Shown here piece after piece: positions 1-10,568 of a DNA stretch of 42,650 bases (its first letter is position 1; each line of letters opens with the position of its first letter). The notes under the pieces are model-generated. The model worked only from the letters and a program-made list of their open reading frames with translations. It did not search any database and had not been told where the DNA came from. The position numbers and the translations under genes are program-made. Origin of the DNA: Solicoccozyma terricola (Eukaryota; Basidiomycota; Tremellomycetes; Filobasidiales; Piskurozymaceae); assembly GCA_001600875.1 (NCBI GenBank), contig BCLD01000005.1, forward strand, positions 1 to 42,650, written 5' to 3'.

Positions 1-123
1 TTCTTCCCGTTCCCTCGTTGGCCAGTCTGAGGTGAAGGTGACTTCGTACAGCGGACGCCATCTTTTTCAATAGGTGGCGAGAGAGATGACCGCATAGCTA
101 ACCTGTGTAACAGTGCACAGGCT

Positions 124-960
124 TCAGTAACGATACTGTAGACAAGGGTGTCGAACATCACTTGTTACGCACTTCCTCAACTGTGCGTTGAGCGCTGCCT
201 TCTCCGCTTCGACAATACGTTCTCTTGCCCGGAGTTTCTCTNCGCGCACCCTCAATTGTTGTTCTTGTTCGATGATCTGCTGCTTGGCAACGGATTGGTG
301 TGTTTCACTTCGATTCGAGATGCAATAATCGAAAGCAAGCAAATGTTTGGTCAATTTCAAGAACCTTGGCTGCGGGAACAGCCTGACANTCACTCACCAA
401 GCAGAATTCACGGCCCAGCTCGTTTGAAGCCATCTCGCTATAATCGGTCGTGAAAGAAGATCGCCCGTTGAAGGTCTCTTCGATGGCTGCACTGATACGG
501 GACGTAAGGNNGCTGCTCAGATTTATCCAAAAAAGAAAAATACGTACGTCAATNTAGAGCAGAGTCTGAATAATTTCGCTCAACTNTGGAGAATATCTTG
601 TTGGTAAGAGTAACGCAGTTGCTCGCTTCAGTCCTCTGTGGCGTAAGTCGGGACACCTGCACGTATGTGAACCAAATCTAGTTAGAGACACCATGCGAAC
701 CGTGATAGATCTGCAGATATTTANTGAACAGGAACACTTGCCTGAGGGTGCAAAGCTCAAAAAGCAAGCATCCCAAGCTGAACATGTCCGCCTTCGAATC
801 ATAAGGCTCGCCNCCGAGGACTTCCTATCGATTTTGAGATTTCCAGCATAGTAAGCTTCCTAAGGCAGCAATTTTTTACCAAGTGACATGTACTTTGCCA
901 CATAACTTACGGGAGATAGGTAACCCCTAGTCTGAGTTGCAAATGCGCTCGGTCAGTGCG
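124..960 (-). pseudogene. NIMA-related (NEK-like) Ser/Thr protein kinase remnant, 5' truncated
   Basis: Read on the minus strand, pieces of a kinase C-lobe appear in order. An activation-loop/APE-like stretch (TRGYLSP) ends at a GTAAGT donor near 908. After an ATAG acceptor near 829 comes EVLGGEPYDSKADMFSLGC, with the conserved D-x-x-S-x-G of subdomain IX. Near 550-610 lies RYSPxLSEIIQTLL, matching the segment before subdomain XI. A Glu/Arg/Lys-rich coiled coil follows near 150-290 (QQIIEQEQQLRVR). A kinase lobe followed by a coiled coil is the layout of fungal NIMA kinases, which act in mitotic entry. The N-lobe, P-loop and HRD motif are absent because the copy stops near 960, where Copia sequence starts. 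Frame changes and several Ns interrupt it. The family name is an inference from short motifs; another kinase family is possible. Confidence 0.5.
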
Positions 961-1673
961 TCATTGAGAATCGTGGCATGCCCAACTTACCCCTACGAAG
1001 GATACCGCCTGCTGGATGCCGTTGTCAAGGATCGAAGCAGCAAGAGAAGCGATCTGGCTTAGGAATCTATTGAAGGAAGTTGGTTTCAAGTCCCTCACAT
1101 CCACCACTCTCCATGTCGACAACCAAGGAGCTATTCGACTAGCCACCAACCCGAGTACCCACCAACGGACGAAGCACATCGATATCAAACATCATCTTAT
1201 ACGGGAGCTCATCGAAGGGCAGGTGATCGATCTATGTTACATCACCACAGAGCAGCAGCAAGCAGACATCTTCACCAAGGCGCTGCCTGGTCCCCGACAT
1301 GAATCAAACTCAATACAGCTCAAGATACGACCACCTCCAGCTCGAGGGGGAGTGTTGAATAGATACGCATCCGGTCATAGAACAATAAGCAACAGTACTC
1401 AAGATGGAAAGAAGGTTGGAAGCACGAATGTCTCAAGGACTAGTGTGAGACATAAGGAAGTGAGACACGGAAACAATGGATCTAAGTGCATTCCATTGTT
1501 ATAGGTCAACAACACTATTGTTGACTTAGGCAGAAGGGTAACCGATTTCTCTATTGTTCTAAAGCCGCTCCTGCATCTATATAGTCAGGGTAAGCGAGCT
1601 AGAGATTGTCGTTGTATTGAAGAAGCACCCATATCCAATACTTTCACCTGCCTACAACCTTTGTCGAACAACA
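961..1673 (+). mobile_element. Truncated Ty1/Copia retrotransposon: RNase H end plus 3' LTR
   Basis: The open frame from about 1016 to 1352 encodes the end of a Copia RNase H. It shows AAREAIWLRNLLKEVG, then LHVDNQGAIRLATNP (conserved D-N-Q/x-G-A), THQRTKHIDIKHHLIRE, and QQADIFTKALP. These are hallmarks of the last pol domain of Ty1/Copia elements. Directly after it a purine-rich polypurine tract (gaggggga, about 1344-1351) precedes an LTR starting TGTTG. Gag, protease, integrase and reverse transcriptase are missing on the left, where sequence of a decayed kinase gene begins. It is therefore a 5'-truncated, immobile copy. Confidence 0.9.
1353..1673 (+). repeat. Copia LTR, longest copy in the window (L1, 321 bp)
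   Basis: It begins TGTTG and ends CAACA, a perfect 5-bp terminal inverted repeat of the TG...CA type. It sits immediately after a polypurine tract, so it is a 3' LTR. It contains a TATA-like stretch (ctatatag, about 1578). Related pieces occur at 11485-11673, 12581-12732 and, inverted, 26926-27079. I could not identify a convincing target-site duplication because the left partner is missing. Confidence 0.85.
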
Positions 1674-2188
1674 CACGCGAGCTGAGTCCAAAAGCTTTCG
1701 ATCTGTAATGTGAACGAGGAATAGGGGGACCATCATTCCATTGTAAACTACAGATTCCCTGTCATCGCAGGAGGCAAATGCGTCGCCCAACTTGTTACCT
1801 GTCTTCTCTCTTAGACTGTACAAGTAGAGAAAAACACGGCAGCGTTCAGCCAACCCACATCAGATTGTAATTCACCTCGGTCTCGGTAGCAGTGTCTTCG
1901 ATTAAGGCTCCACGAGGATTGTCGCCACCGCACGATTCGACATTGGAGTCCTGTTGATGGTCATAATCATAGCGAATGTCGAGTCTTTTGAAACGGCGAA
2001 GAAGGGGGACATTAAGGTAGGGGGTCGACGTAACGGTGACGAATGTGCATGGCTGCTCAGTGTGCGGCCGTTCGCTTTGGGGTCCGACCAAGTTAGCCCA
2101 GTGTTCTTTCTTCGCTCGATGCCATGGGTACCATCCTGTCACAGTGACGGGTGAGTCAAGTGTCGGCCTTGCCAGCCGTTTACTACCG
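1674..2188. other. No gene recognised between the Copia LTR and the DUF2235 gene
   Basis: Open frames here are short, on both strands, and show no motif I recognise. It is downstream of the minus-strand DUF2235 gene, so it may include that gene's 3' UTR and terminator. Confidence 0.4.
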
Positions 2189-4206
2189 CTACCAAGCTGA
2201 CTCACGCCTTGACCACGGCAACTTCGTTTTTGGAATATATTCACCATGGGATGCCAAAATCCTGCGTCTAACGGAATTGTGAACTTGCATGTCCTGTCGG
2301 GTCATCCGCCGGGGCCGGAAAAGATTTGGCCTGGGATATCCTCATTTTCAAGATAAGTCATACTTACTCATGCCACGGGAGTCACTGTACTCACCAGAAA
2401 GTCGAATCTCTTGTCTCAGGATTGCTATAACGCCTGAAGAACGGTAGGAATTCTACCGGCCACCAGGGCCAGGTCATCGAGTTGTGTATAACGGACACGT
2501 GGTCGTTTTGAAGTCCGGCGTCTGGCGTCTCCCATTCTAAGGTTGAGTGTTGGTGGACAGGCGAAAGACCATCCACGTCGGCGGTGATCACCATCTTATC
2601 TTCCCAGTGGGTTCGGCCATCCCTCTCAGGCCGAACATCCGTCACGGTAACATTCGTGATCGTGGGATAAATCCGAGATCTTGCAACCTCTTCCGCCTTG
2701 AATCGCAGGCGAGCACCGGGGAGCTTCAATACTTCTCTTATCATCCATCGTAGTGGAATNTTGGCTGCCGAGGNNTCAGTCTCCGGCTCGTAGGGCCCTC
2801 CACTTGAAGGGGATGTCTTTTCAGTAATCGGCGAATGACGCGGTCAACTATTGCTTCAAGCTCACATATCATTATGGGATCCGCAGAACCAGACTTCCCT
2901 GCTAGCTGGTGGTCCTCTTGGCACATNTGATATTCCNTTGCCCTGAGTTTGAGCTNTTCAGGCTAGGCCGCACCATCGCTGGAAGTTCAGCAAACTCACC
3001 GAATCCCGATCCAACCGTCCTTGGGATCCTTTCGGGAACCGGTGAGCTCATATAATGCCTCTGTCTCCGCATGTCATGGTCTTCTACTTACTAACAAAGC
3101 TGAGCATCCAGCGCCCTATTCTTTTCCAGATCCAATCCTTCTCTCTACCGAATGGCGTGTGACGTCCCCATTCCGGTTGAAACTTTGCTCGACATTCGTC
3201 CAAGCTCACAGCATGGCGGAAATATTGCAGATCTCGTGTAAAAGCGAGGTCCGGGGTCCACAATGCAGCGAGAGAAGAGACCGTGTCCCTGGGTTTGAAC
3301 ATTGTCGACATCAGTTAGTTGTGCGGGGTGGCACTGTGGCAGGCGCCTACCATACACCAACGAAGTATATGTCGGCTTGTCTACCTAGCATTTGTTTGTA
3401 ACGTGAAGGTGACCCAGGAGGTGCGGGATCTTGCGGCGCTCCCTCCTCTCGCGTCCGCCTGTATACCTCGTAAGCTCTTATGAATAACGGCATAACGTGA
3501 GCGGGAATGAAGCCTGAGTGCCTGGTCCGATTGTACCCACAGGCCAACCTGGCTCTCATGACCCGCGTCAATCAGACCAACCTGTGAAATGATGCCTTTC
3601 AGACAACATAGAACTTTGAGCTGTTGATTACCAACCTGGTCTACCATACCCGCCAATGCACGGGCGGCGTATGCACCTCTGGAATATCCAAAAATCCATA
3701 TCTTGTCACCAGTTCTGGGCATTTAAAAGGTCAAAGTCGACCTCTCACGCGGTCAGGAGGGATGTGCCCACTGATAATTGTCAATTAACCATCGATAAGC
3801 TTCTTGAACATGAGTGTGGAAATTCCTACTCGGGTGGCAGCTGTAAGCATGTCAACTATGTATGAACCACAACTTAGGCCTCTCACCATGCATACATGAA
3901 ATCCATCACCGTGGCTAGCCATCGACGGACGACCGTAGTGAAAGTCACACCAGTATATGTGCCTACTCCCGAATTGTAGAACCGCAGCTGGGTTTTTGGA
4001 TCATGTTCCAGCATAGCGTATAACTTGAGAACGTTAGATGGGCGTTCGCAAAATTTGTGGGTCGTGCCATCCATACAAATGACCAGGTTTCGGCTGCCTT
4101 TCCACTTGGACGGTTCATTCCTGACAATGCTTCCGCTGGTGGTTCCCATGAGATGCTCCGAGCCCTGGAAGCTTTCAGCTTCTGGCGCTTTAATGCTGCT
4201 ACCCAT
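2189..4206 (-). CDS. DUF2235 (Tle1-like alpha/beta hydrolase) protein, multi-exon
   Basis: The first exon (4206 to 3897) carries RNLVICMDGTTHKFCERPSN and FYNSGVGTYT, the conserved N-terminus of DUF2235 proteins (the family holding bacterial T6SS phospholipase Tle1). Exon 2 (3825 to 3772) gives EAYRWLIDNY. Exon 3 starts at 3714 and carries the nucleophile elbow IFGYSRGAYAARALAG (G-x-S-x-G). Later blocks read AYEVYRRTREEG (about 3480), DIYFVGVW joined across an intron (3289-3350) to DTVSSL, then LQYFRHAVSLDECRAKFQP. After a poorly resolved stretch with Ns (2750-3080) come IPLRWMIREVLKL and a Trp-rich tail (SMTWPWWPVEFLPFF), ending at a stop at 2189. Exon edges around 3590-3660, 2750-3080 and 2330-2391 are not resolved, and I cannot find the expected GCHxDxGGG block. 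It may be intact with sequencing gaps, or decaying. Substrate in fungi is unknown; a lipase-type activity is inferred only from the fold. Confidence 0.75.
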
Positions 4207-4380
4207 ATTAACGTTGACCGAGGTTGAAGTGAAAATGATCGATTCAACTGCTAAGGCTGGAGGTTTTCAGAATGAGATTGGTCCAAGCCTAAAGATTCGC
4301 TGCCTTCCCCTTCATATATCCCTCCGAGAAATGTGCTTCCTAACCAGAACTCTCCCACAGCGGCGACCGTTTCCTCATTT

Positions 4381-5215
4381 TTAGCGTTCTGTTTCCGCTT
4401 TCGACGTCCTCACCTTACGGCCTGAGCCGGAACGAACCTGGGGCCTCCGGAAGGACTGGATGTAGAGGGCTGGTCCATTTGAACACGGCGTTAGCAGGAA
4501 GCTCGCGTGCGGCCAGCCAAAGCGCTTCGAGGTACACAGCCGTCGTAACGGGAGTTCTCTAACATGCGAAGCATCACGAAGTGACGAAACTCTTCCGCCC
4601 TTCCGGGACGATATAAGATCGCTCATCTCACCTTGGCGCTTTTGAAGACCGGGTTCTTCGATAATTCCCAGGTGACAAATGGACCAGAAGCGGCCAAGTG
4701 CCCTTGAGTCGGTGGACTCAGCAGGGGGTAAACGTCCTGATTGCGTAGAAGCAGAGAGCAGGCGGGTGGATACAAACTCTCTGAATATGATGTTTGCAAA
4801 TGGGTGGCGTTCTATCTCCCCCGCGTTGTTTTCTGGAGACCAACAAAAGAGATTGCACCCAGATGCTGAGGCACCGCGATGTAAATAGGAAGCAAATGCA
4901 TCCATCCACTTTTGTCCAGAAGATCCGCCACGCGTGTGCACGAGCAAAATCTCAGGCACCGGACTCAAACCTGCGCGGATGGATCATCGCCGGTAGATCC
5001 CGGTTGTTCCTCTGTGTTGCTGCCGGATCGCTCATCATGCGAGGATCTCGAAACCTTGCTCGTTTGAGTAGCTTGTCTCGAGCCTGCTCGAGACGATCAC
5101 GCGACGGTCTGTTGCGGAAAGACAGTCTATCTTACAACACCTGTCCGCCATTACCTCATTCCGACTGGAGACCGAAACTTCAGTTATTCGTGAGTCATTC
5201 TGCCAAAACTAACAA
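4381..5215 (-). other. Uncertain minus-strand open frame, no recognised domain
   Basis: A 195-codon frame open from about 4968 to 4381 lacks an ATG at its left edge and shows no family I know. Another open stretch (about 5020-5180, minus) reads like a charged helix (RDRLEQARDKLLKRARF). The two might be exons of one gene upstream of the DUF2235 gene and on the same strand, but I have no motif to support this. They may equally be chance frames. Confidence 0.2.
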
Positions 5216-5670
5216 GTAGTTTCTCTTTCGTCATCATTCGTCATCCAGCCACGTGGTACTATGCAACTTCCTATTATTGTCCCGCAAGTTTGTGAAGACG
5301 AGAATGATTATCGGTCTCAAGAACCCTGGGCCCGAGATGATTGTCGCTGGTGGCAAGCATGGGATCGAGGTTATCCATCGCGCTTGAACGTTATGTGTTC
5401 AGCCACGTTCAAGTTATCAGACACTACTCTCCATTCGAGGTGCCATTGAAGCTGGCATCTGTCTCTCTTTCACCCACTGGAACCTTTGTGTTATTTGTCA
5501 AGAAAACTCTTCTACAGCGCTACTTCACTTTTCCTTATCTCCTTCCCAAAAATCTCTCCTTACGGCAGGTGAATCGACGATATCCTCACTCCCTTTTAAG
5601 TGCATCGAGCTGAGCATCCCATCCCACACAGCGCTCATCCCTCCCGGTCGATTCACCCGCCACCCCAGCC

Positions 5671-6934
5671 ATGGATTCACCCAGCACCAGTCGAATTATC
5701 GTGGATCCATCGTGTTACGATATCTCCTGATTCATTCCTCCTTCACGATCCAGGTTTACGCCGGGTACAGCATCGTATCATCTCGTTGATTCAGGAATTC
5801 GCGCATCTGGTTCTGCACCGGTTATCGTGGGTTCGCCGAAGGATCCGAACGCCGCCAGCATGGCCACCTGTACTCCGGCATCAACGGCCATCGGCAACGG
5901 TAGACCCACGTCTGGCACTACCAACAGTAAAACCGTTCCAGCATCCACCCCAACTGCAGTGTCGAACGGCAAAGCACCTATGAAGGGAGAGGTTCACCAG
6001 GTCGACCTGCAGCTCTCCAACTCAACGGAGACAAAAAGACCCCCCTAGCTCAAACTCCATCATCGAGTGGTTTGTCGTTGACCACTGCGCCAGCGTTGCC
6101 TTCGAGTGCTGAGACGGGCAAGTCGGAGGTATCGGAGAAAGTGGCGCAAATGGCTGTCACTCCGGTTTCCGTGACTCCTGTTGTGGCGGCTGCACCGACT
6201 GCGCCATCGGCTTCGGCTTCCACCTCAACTCCTGCTTCTACTACACCGGCAGCGATCACTGCTCCGGCATCGAAGAAGGTTCCAGCTAGCATCACTACGC
6301 TGGCAAGATGGCTCCAGTTGCTCGAACACCAGGGCGTGAGTTAGCCAGTTCATTACGTCCGCGAATCTCCACCTGACCACCTCGCTCAGTGAACCCAGAG
6401 CCCGCCGCCGTCCCGACTGCCATTCAAACCAAAAGTATTACCCTAGCAGTCCGACAACTAAGTGCCCCATCACCCGCCTCGACTATTCAAGCACCTGCCA
6501 TCGCGAGTACATCCGCAGCTCCCTCGATCCGTCCGCCTGCGCTAAACCTCACCACTGCTATGGCTACGGCTACCAGACCAACGTCCCCGCCCGCTGCTCT
6601 CGTTACCTCCATCAAGGCTCTTATGGGCACACTCATCGAAGCCTACCAAGCCATTTGCTTCAGCAGCGACTTCGAAGCCACCCATCGTGAAACCGTCATG
6701 GCGTTAGTCACCTCCTGGCGCCACCGAAACGAAAGAGAAGCTCTCATCCGACAAACGGATTACGGGCCGGAGATGGCAGAGCTCGTCGAAGAAGTGGTTG
6801 GTCAGATAAAACGTGCGGTTGGCGAAAAACCCCCGTTCGTCATCGAGTTCTTGTCCAAAAAGTCTCGAGAAGATACCGATAAGGTTCTAGGGCTGTTGGA
6901 ATTGAAAGAGAGGTGGTCGTGGTCGACTCTTTGA
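5671..6934 (+). CDS. Ala/Ser/Thr/Pro-rich low-complexity protein, frame-interrupted
   Basis: Three consecutive open segments in different frames (about 5827-6048, 6072-6344, 6386-6934) share the same composition: long Ala, Ser, Thr and Pro tracts typical of disordered or cell-wall-linked proteins. The last segment ends in a more ordered, charged part (IEAYQAICFSSDFEATHRET, then EMAELVEEVVGQIKRAVGEK). A GTGAGT donor near 6335 and a CTCAG acceptor at 6389 look like a real intron, giving a join PVARTPG-LNPEPAAV. A frame change near 6040 falls in an A5/C6 homopolymer and could be a sequencing error or decay. A candidate start is the ATG at 5671 (MDSPSTSRIIVDP), but a stop follows it, so another intron would be required. 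No known domain; function unknown. It precedes the NB-ARC/TPR pseudogene but I see no evidence they are one gene. Confidence 0.45.
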
Positions 6935-7314
6935 AAGCATGGAGGAAAGTGGAAAAGAGATGTGTGTGGCGCATTTTGGAGAAGCCGTTGTATTCCAGCT
7001 TTCGGTCTTTTGGAGATTTTTTCCGATTCTTCGGCTGTGTGCTTTATCAGAGATATTAAGGCATTTGGGCGAGTGGTCATGGACGTGGGAGAATATCCAT
7101 ATGCCGAGGCATAGGGAAACTCCTACCAAGGAGTTTGCACCGAATGCTTGGAAGGCGATGTGTAAGTCGAGGGCGGGCGGGCCGAGAGGGTGGTCGACCT
7201 CCTGACTTACCGGATTTCTGTTACATGTGACCAGCCGAACTGGTTGGGGGGAAGTATCGCATAGATACAGGCCCCTTTAACAAATCAGGTCACAGCCTCA
7301 TACCTCTCCCCCCA
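6935..7314. other. Spacer before the NB-ARC pseudogene, nothing recognised
   Basis: Short open frames exist but none carries a motif. It could contain a decayed N-terminal domain of the STAND protein that follows. Confidence 0.35.
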
Positions 7315-9465
7315 TAACCACGCAATTCTTGGTACGGGCGGCGTCGGCAAAACAACAATAGCAACCGCTGTGCTTCATCATTCCTCAGTGCAGCAGGCCT
7401 ACGGCGCCTTCCGATTCTTAGTTCGGTGCTAGAATGCAACCTCGAACTCACAAAGACCACCTCCACCTGGGACAGACGCTGCCGAGCTGCTCATTAATTT
7501 GATCGCAACCAATCTGCATCTAAACTTGTCCCGGGGCAACCCTACTACCATCGTGATCGGGTTCCTCGCCATACGGCCTGCCCTGCTCGTCTTGGATAAT
7601 TTCGAGTCTCTGTGGGATAGCAGCGGGACACAACTTGACGAACTCCTCCAGCGGCTCCTTGGCTTGCCTAATCTGAAGGTCGTCATCACCATGCGCGGCA
7701 CCGTCAACCCCCTCGGTAACTGACGGAAGATATTTACGTGCCAGAGAAGGAGGACAGGACTCCAAACGCCTCAGGAAACATTACTGCGATGTCGCTACCA
7801 GTAGGAAGCAAGCACACTACTGCGCGGCCTCAGGCCTGAGATCCACAACTTGGAAGCTGTCACCGTTCGAGCACTCAGTGTCGAGCCCTCAGTGTCGAAT
7901 CTGAACAGGAGCGAGCCGTGCATGCCGCCGCCGCACTATGCAATTTCTTGGAAATCAGCGGAATAGCCCTCCTTGCTTTGACCCAAAGCCTGTATGAAGT
8001 CCTTCCATGCTGAACAACACAGGGCTTGCTGCTACAGTGCAGCATACTCTCGGGCGCATGGCTCTGCAGCACTTGGAATACGATGAGGCGAGGAAGATGT
8101 TCGAAGGGGCGCTCCTGCTTTATGAGGAGGTCAGCAACAGGCGGGGCAGGGCACACAGCTTCCACAGCCTGGGTGAGGTCGCTCTCGACCATTCAGACTA
8201 TCACGAGGCGAGAGAGCTGTTCGAGAGGGCGCTCTGGCTGTACGTTGAGCTCAGTGACAGGCGGGGGAAGGCACATTGCATACAAAGTCTGGTCACCGTC
8301 GCTCTTAAACAATCAAACTATGACGAGGCTAGAGCGAGGTTCGAGCAGGCACTTTCGCATTTCGACGAGGATAGCGGGGGGCGGGGCCTGGCACAGTGCA
8401 TCCACAGCCTGGGCAACGTCGCTCTCAAACAGTCAGACTGCGACGTAGCGGGGAAATGGTTCAAGGAGGCGCTCTGGCTTTACGATAGGCTCAGCGACAG
8501 GCAGGCGGGGCAAGGCACAGTGCATCCTCAACCTGGGCGAGGTCGCTCGTAACCAGTAACAGTATGACGAAGCGAGAGCGAGGATCGAGGAGGCTCTCCC
8601 ACTCTACAATGGAGTTAGCGACAGGCAGGCGGGGCAAGGCACAGTGCATCCTCAACCTGGGTGCAGTCGCTTTAAAGATGTGGAAATATGATCAAGCGAG
8701 AGCAAGGTTCGAGGACGCGCTTGCGATCTATGAGGACTTCAGTGACATGGGAGGCAAGGCAACGTGCATCCTTAACCTGGGCCCAGTTGCTCTTAACCAG
8801 TCAAAGTATAACGAGGCAAGAGCGAGGTTCAAAGATGCGATCCGACTCTACAATGGGGTCCCCAACAGCCGGGGCAAGGCACAGTGCATCTTCAACCTGG
8901 GCACAGTCGCTTTTAAACTGTCAAAGTATGACGAAGCGAGAGGGAGGTTTGAGGAGGCGCTCCCACTCTATGAGGAGGTCCGAGACAGGGGCGGCAAAGC
9001 AACCTGCATCCTCAACCTAGGCACAGTCGCTTCTAAACTGTCAAAGTATGACGAAGCGAGAGCGAGGTTTGAGGAGGCAATGCCGCTCTACGAGGAGGTC
9101 AGCAACAAGCAGGGTAGTGCGACTGCCTCTGTGGCCTGGAAATGGTCGCTCTTAACCAGTCAAAGTACAGGGAGGCCACCGCAAGGTTCCAGGAGGCATT
9201 CTACGTAGGCGATCTTACCAACATTTACCCCGGTCGCATGGTTCGGCTTGCTGAGCACGTGCGTATGCTTGGACCGCGCGCGGATACCTCGGTTGATGAT
9301 GACTTCTCACACCGCAGCATCATCCTGATTTTCGCCGCCTCATTTGCCACTCGCTGGCATCTGTCTGTATTGATTTCTGGCAGAGGCCAAAATCCGCGCG
9401 GTTGGCTAAACCACAACACCAAGACTCGATCCCTGCCAATTTTATGCCGAGGCGATCGACTATGA
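7315..9465 (+). pseudogene. NB-ARC/TPR STAND (NLR-like) protein pseudogene
   Basis: A nucleotide-binding domain starts with a Walker A, AILGTGGVGKTTIATAV (about 7325-7375), followed by FRFLVRC and an in-frame TAG at 7429. In another frame comes a Walker B block, PALLVLDNFESLWDSS, then LPNLKVVITMRGTVNP and a stop near 7723. This order is that of fungal NB-ARC proteins. A linker (AAALCNFLEISGIALLALTQ, about 7925-7984) leads to about ten 40-residue TPRs from 8046 onward (for example YDEARARFEEALPLYEEV). The frame changes near 8505-8635 and near 9120, and stops occur at about 8550. STAND proteins act as signal-responsive scaffolds in fungal nonself recognition and cell death; that role is family knowledge. 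At least four lesions make a single functional product unlikely, though the second half of the TPR array (8640-9110) is still open. Confidence 0.85.
8046..9150 (+). repeat. Tandem 120-bp repeats encoding TPR units
   Basis: About ten units of roughly 120 bp (40 codons) follow each other. A recurring core is the DNA behind GxVALxQSxYDEARARFEEA. Units 6-9 (about 8660-9110) resemble each other more than units 1-4 do, suggesting recent expansion of the right half. Two adjacent units (near 8503 and 8622) share the same extra 4 bp (CAGG) before the Gly-Lys-Ala codons, which shifts the frame. Confidence 0.9.
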
Positions 9466-9663
9466 CCCGGTTACAAGGGTCACGAAAGTCGGAGAAGCTA
9501 GGCGAGTACTTGCATCGATGGTATGCTTCGCCTTGAGGTTGGATGGTGTACAGTGTGACTTGGGGATGCTGGTATATTGGTAAAACGCGAAGGAGAGTTG
9601 AATAACAGCTTTGGAGAAGTACCGGGATGACTGTCAGAGTTCGAGGGATGTTGCTGTTGATCC

Positions 9664-10230
9664 CTATGCGAGAATCAGTTTTGGTTCATCCTTTCTTAAT
9701 CGTCGCACATACGTCTGAAAATCTCTGTAGCTTACACCCAGCCGCCAATACGCCCAATTCGTTGCAATGCTGAGAGCCTGAGATCGATTGTCCAAGGCCT
9801 GCAGGTCTTGGAAGCGGTACAATGTACCTTGGGCGGTACCTGCGGAAGCTATGGCGACGTCCTCGGCTAAGGCAGGGAGGGGTGGACCGCAAACCCTGGA
9901 GAGCCGTTCCTCTTGAAAGCCAGCAGCAGCTTGCGCCTCCCGGTTAACTTGCGAAAAGTCGGGTTCATACATATTATCTTGCTCCCTTGTCCTTTCTTTC
10001 TCGCTCTTGTCAAACATCCGCACGTTGACCTGTTTCGGGACTGTCGCTCCAGTCTGCCAAGCCAGCTTAACAGGCAGGCTTGTGTGCCTTCGGCTTGGTG
10101 CTGATGAGGACCACGTAGGTAGACTGGAAGTGCGATACGATGTATGCTGTCATGGGTGGAATTGGGGCTATCAATGTTGCAACGGTGACAGCGGCCGTGT
10201 TAGGGACTGCAAGGAAGCAAGGTAGAGTGG
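9664..10230 (-). CDS. Small hypothetical protein with a possible membrane segment
   Basis: The last exon is open from about 10050 to the stop at 9664. It includes an internal ATG at 10017 (MFDKSEKERTREQDNMYEP) and the ordered tail NRSQALSIATNWAYWRLGVS. Upstream on the same strand (10225 to 10110) an exon-like stretch with a TTGCAG acceptor reads NTAAVTVATLIAPIPPMTAY, a plausible hydrophobic segment. The junction between them, around 10060-10110, is not resolved. I do not recognise the family. It lies downstream of the NB-ARC/TPR pseudogene, tail to tail with it. Confidence 0.4.
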
Positions 10231-10512
10231 AGGTGGAGGAACTATGAAGAAGAGTGAATGTTCAGCTTTGATCGTTTAGACATTCCACTGCTTTGCCGTC
10301 ACCCAGTCCCGCGAAGTATGCCTAACAGGAGCAGGTCCATGGTGATGCCAATGCTTATCAGATTGGCGGAGATCAGGACCATAGACCAGTAGCGAGGTTT
10401 TGTACAGCAAGTCCACAGAAACGTGTGAAAGGACAAGCTGCCTTTTGATGGGAGTCTCGCAGACGCGAACCACCTCTTTTGGTTTTTATATAATGTGGAG
10501 AGCGGGAGGATC

Positions 10513-10568
10513 ATTGCAATGCTATACTTCGGCATCAACCATAGCACAGTATTCGGCACTTCCAACAA
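10513..10568 (+). repeat. Interspersed short repeat, copy 1
   Basis: This stretch (attgcaatgctatacttcgg onward, ending cacttccaacaa) recurs at 30738-30822 in the opposite orientation with about 3-4 differences over 52 bp by eye. It recurs in a more divergent form at 18919-18994. No coding frame is conserved among the copies, so it looks like a small non-autonomous element or a non-coding repeat. Confidence 0.7.

Noticed and set aside
1846..2247. Minus-strand open frame of 133 codons at the DUF2235 3' end
   Set aside because: It overlaps the DUF2235 last exon in another frame and has no motif; a shadow frame.
8026..8448. Second-frame open stretch over the TPR array
   Set aside because: A repeat array in one frame leaves long open shadows in others; the TPR frame explains the DNA.
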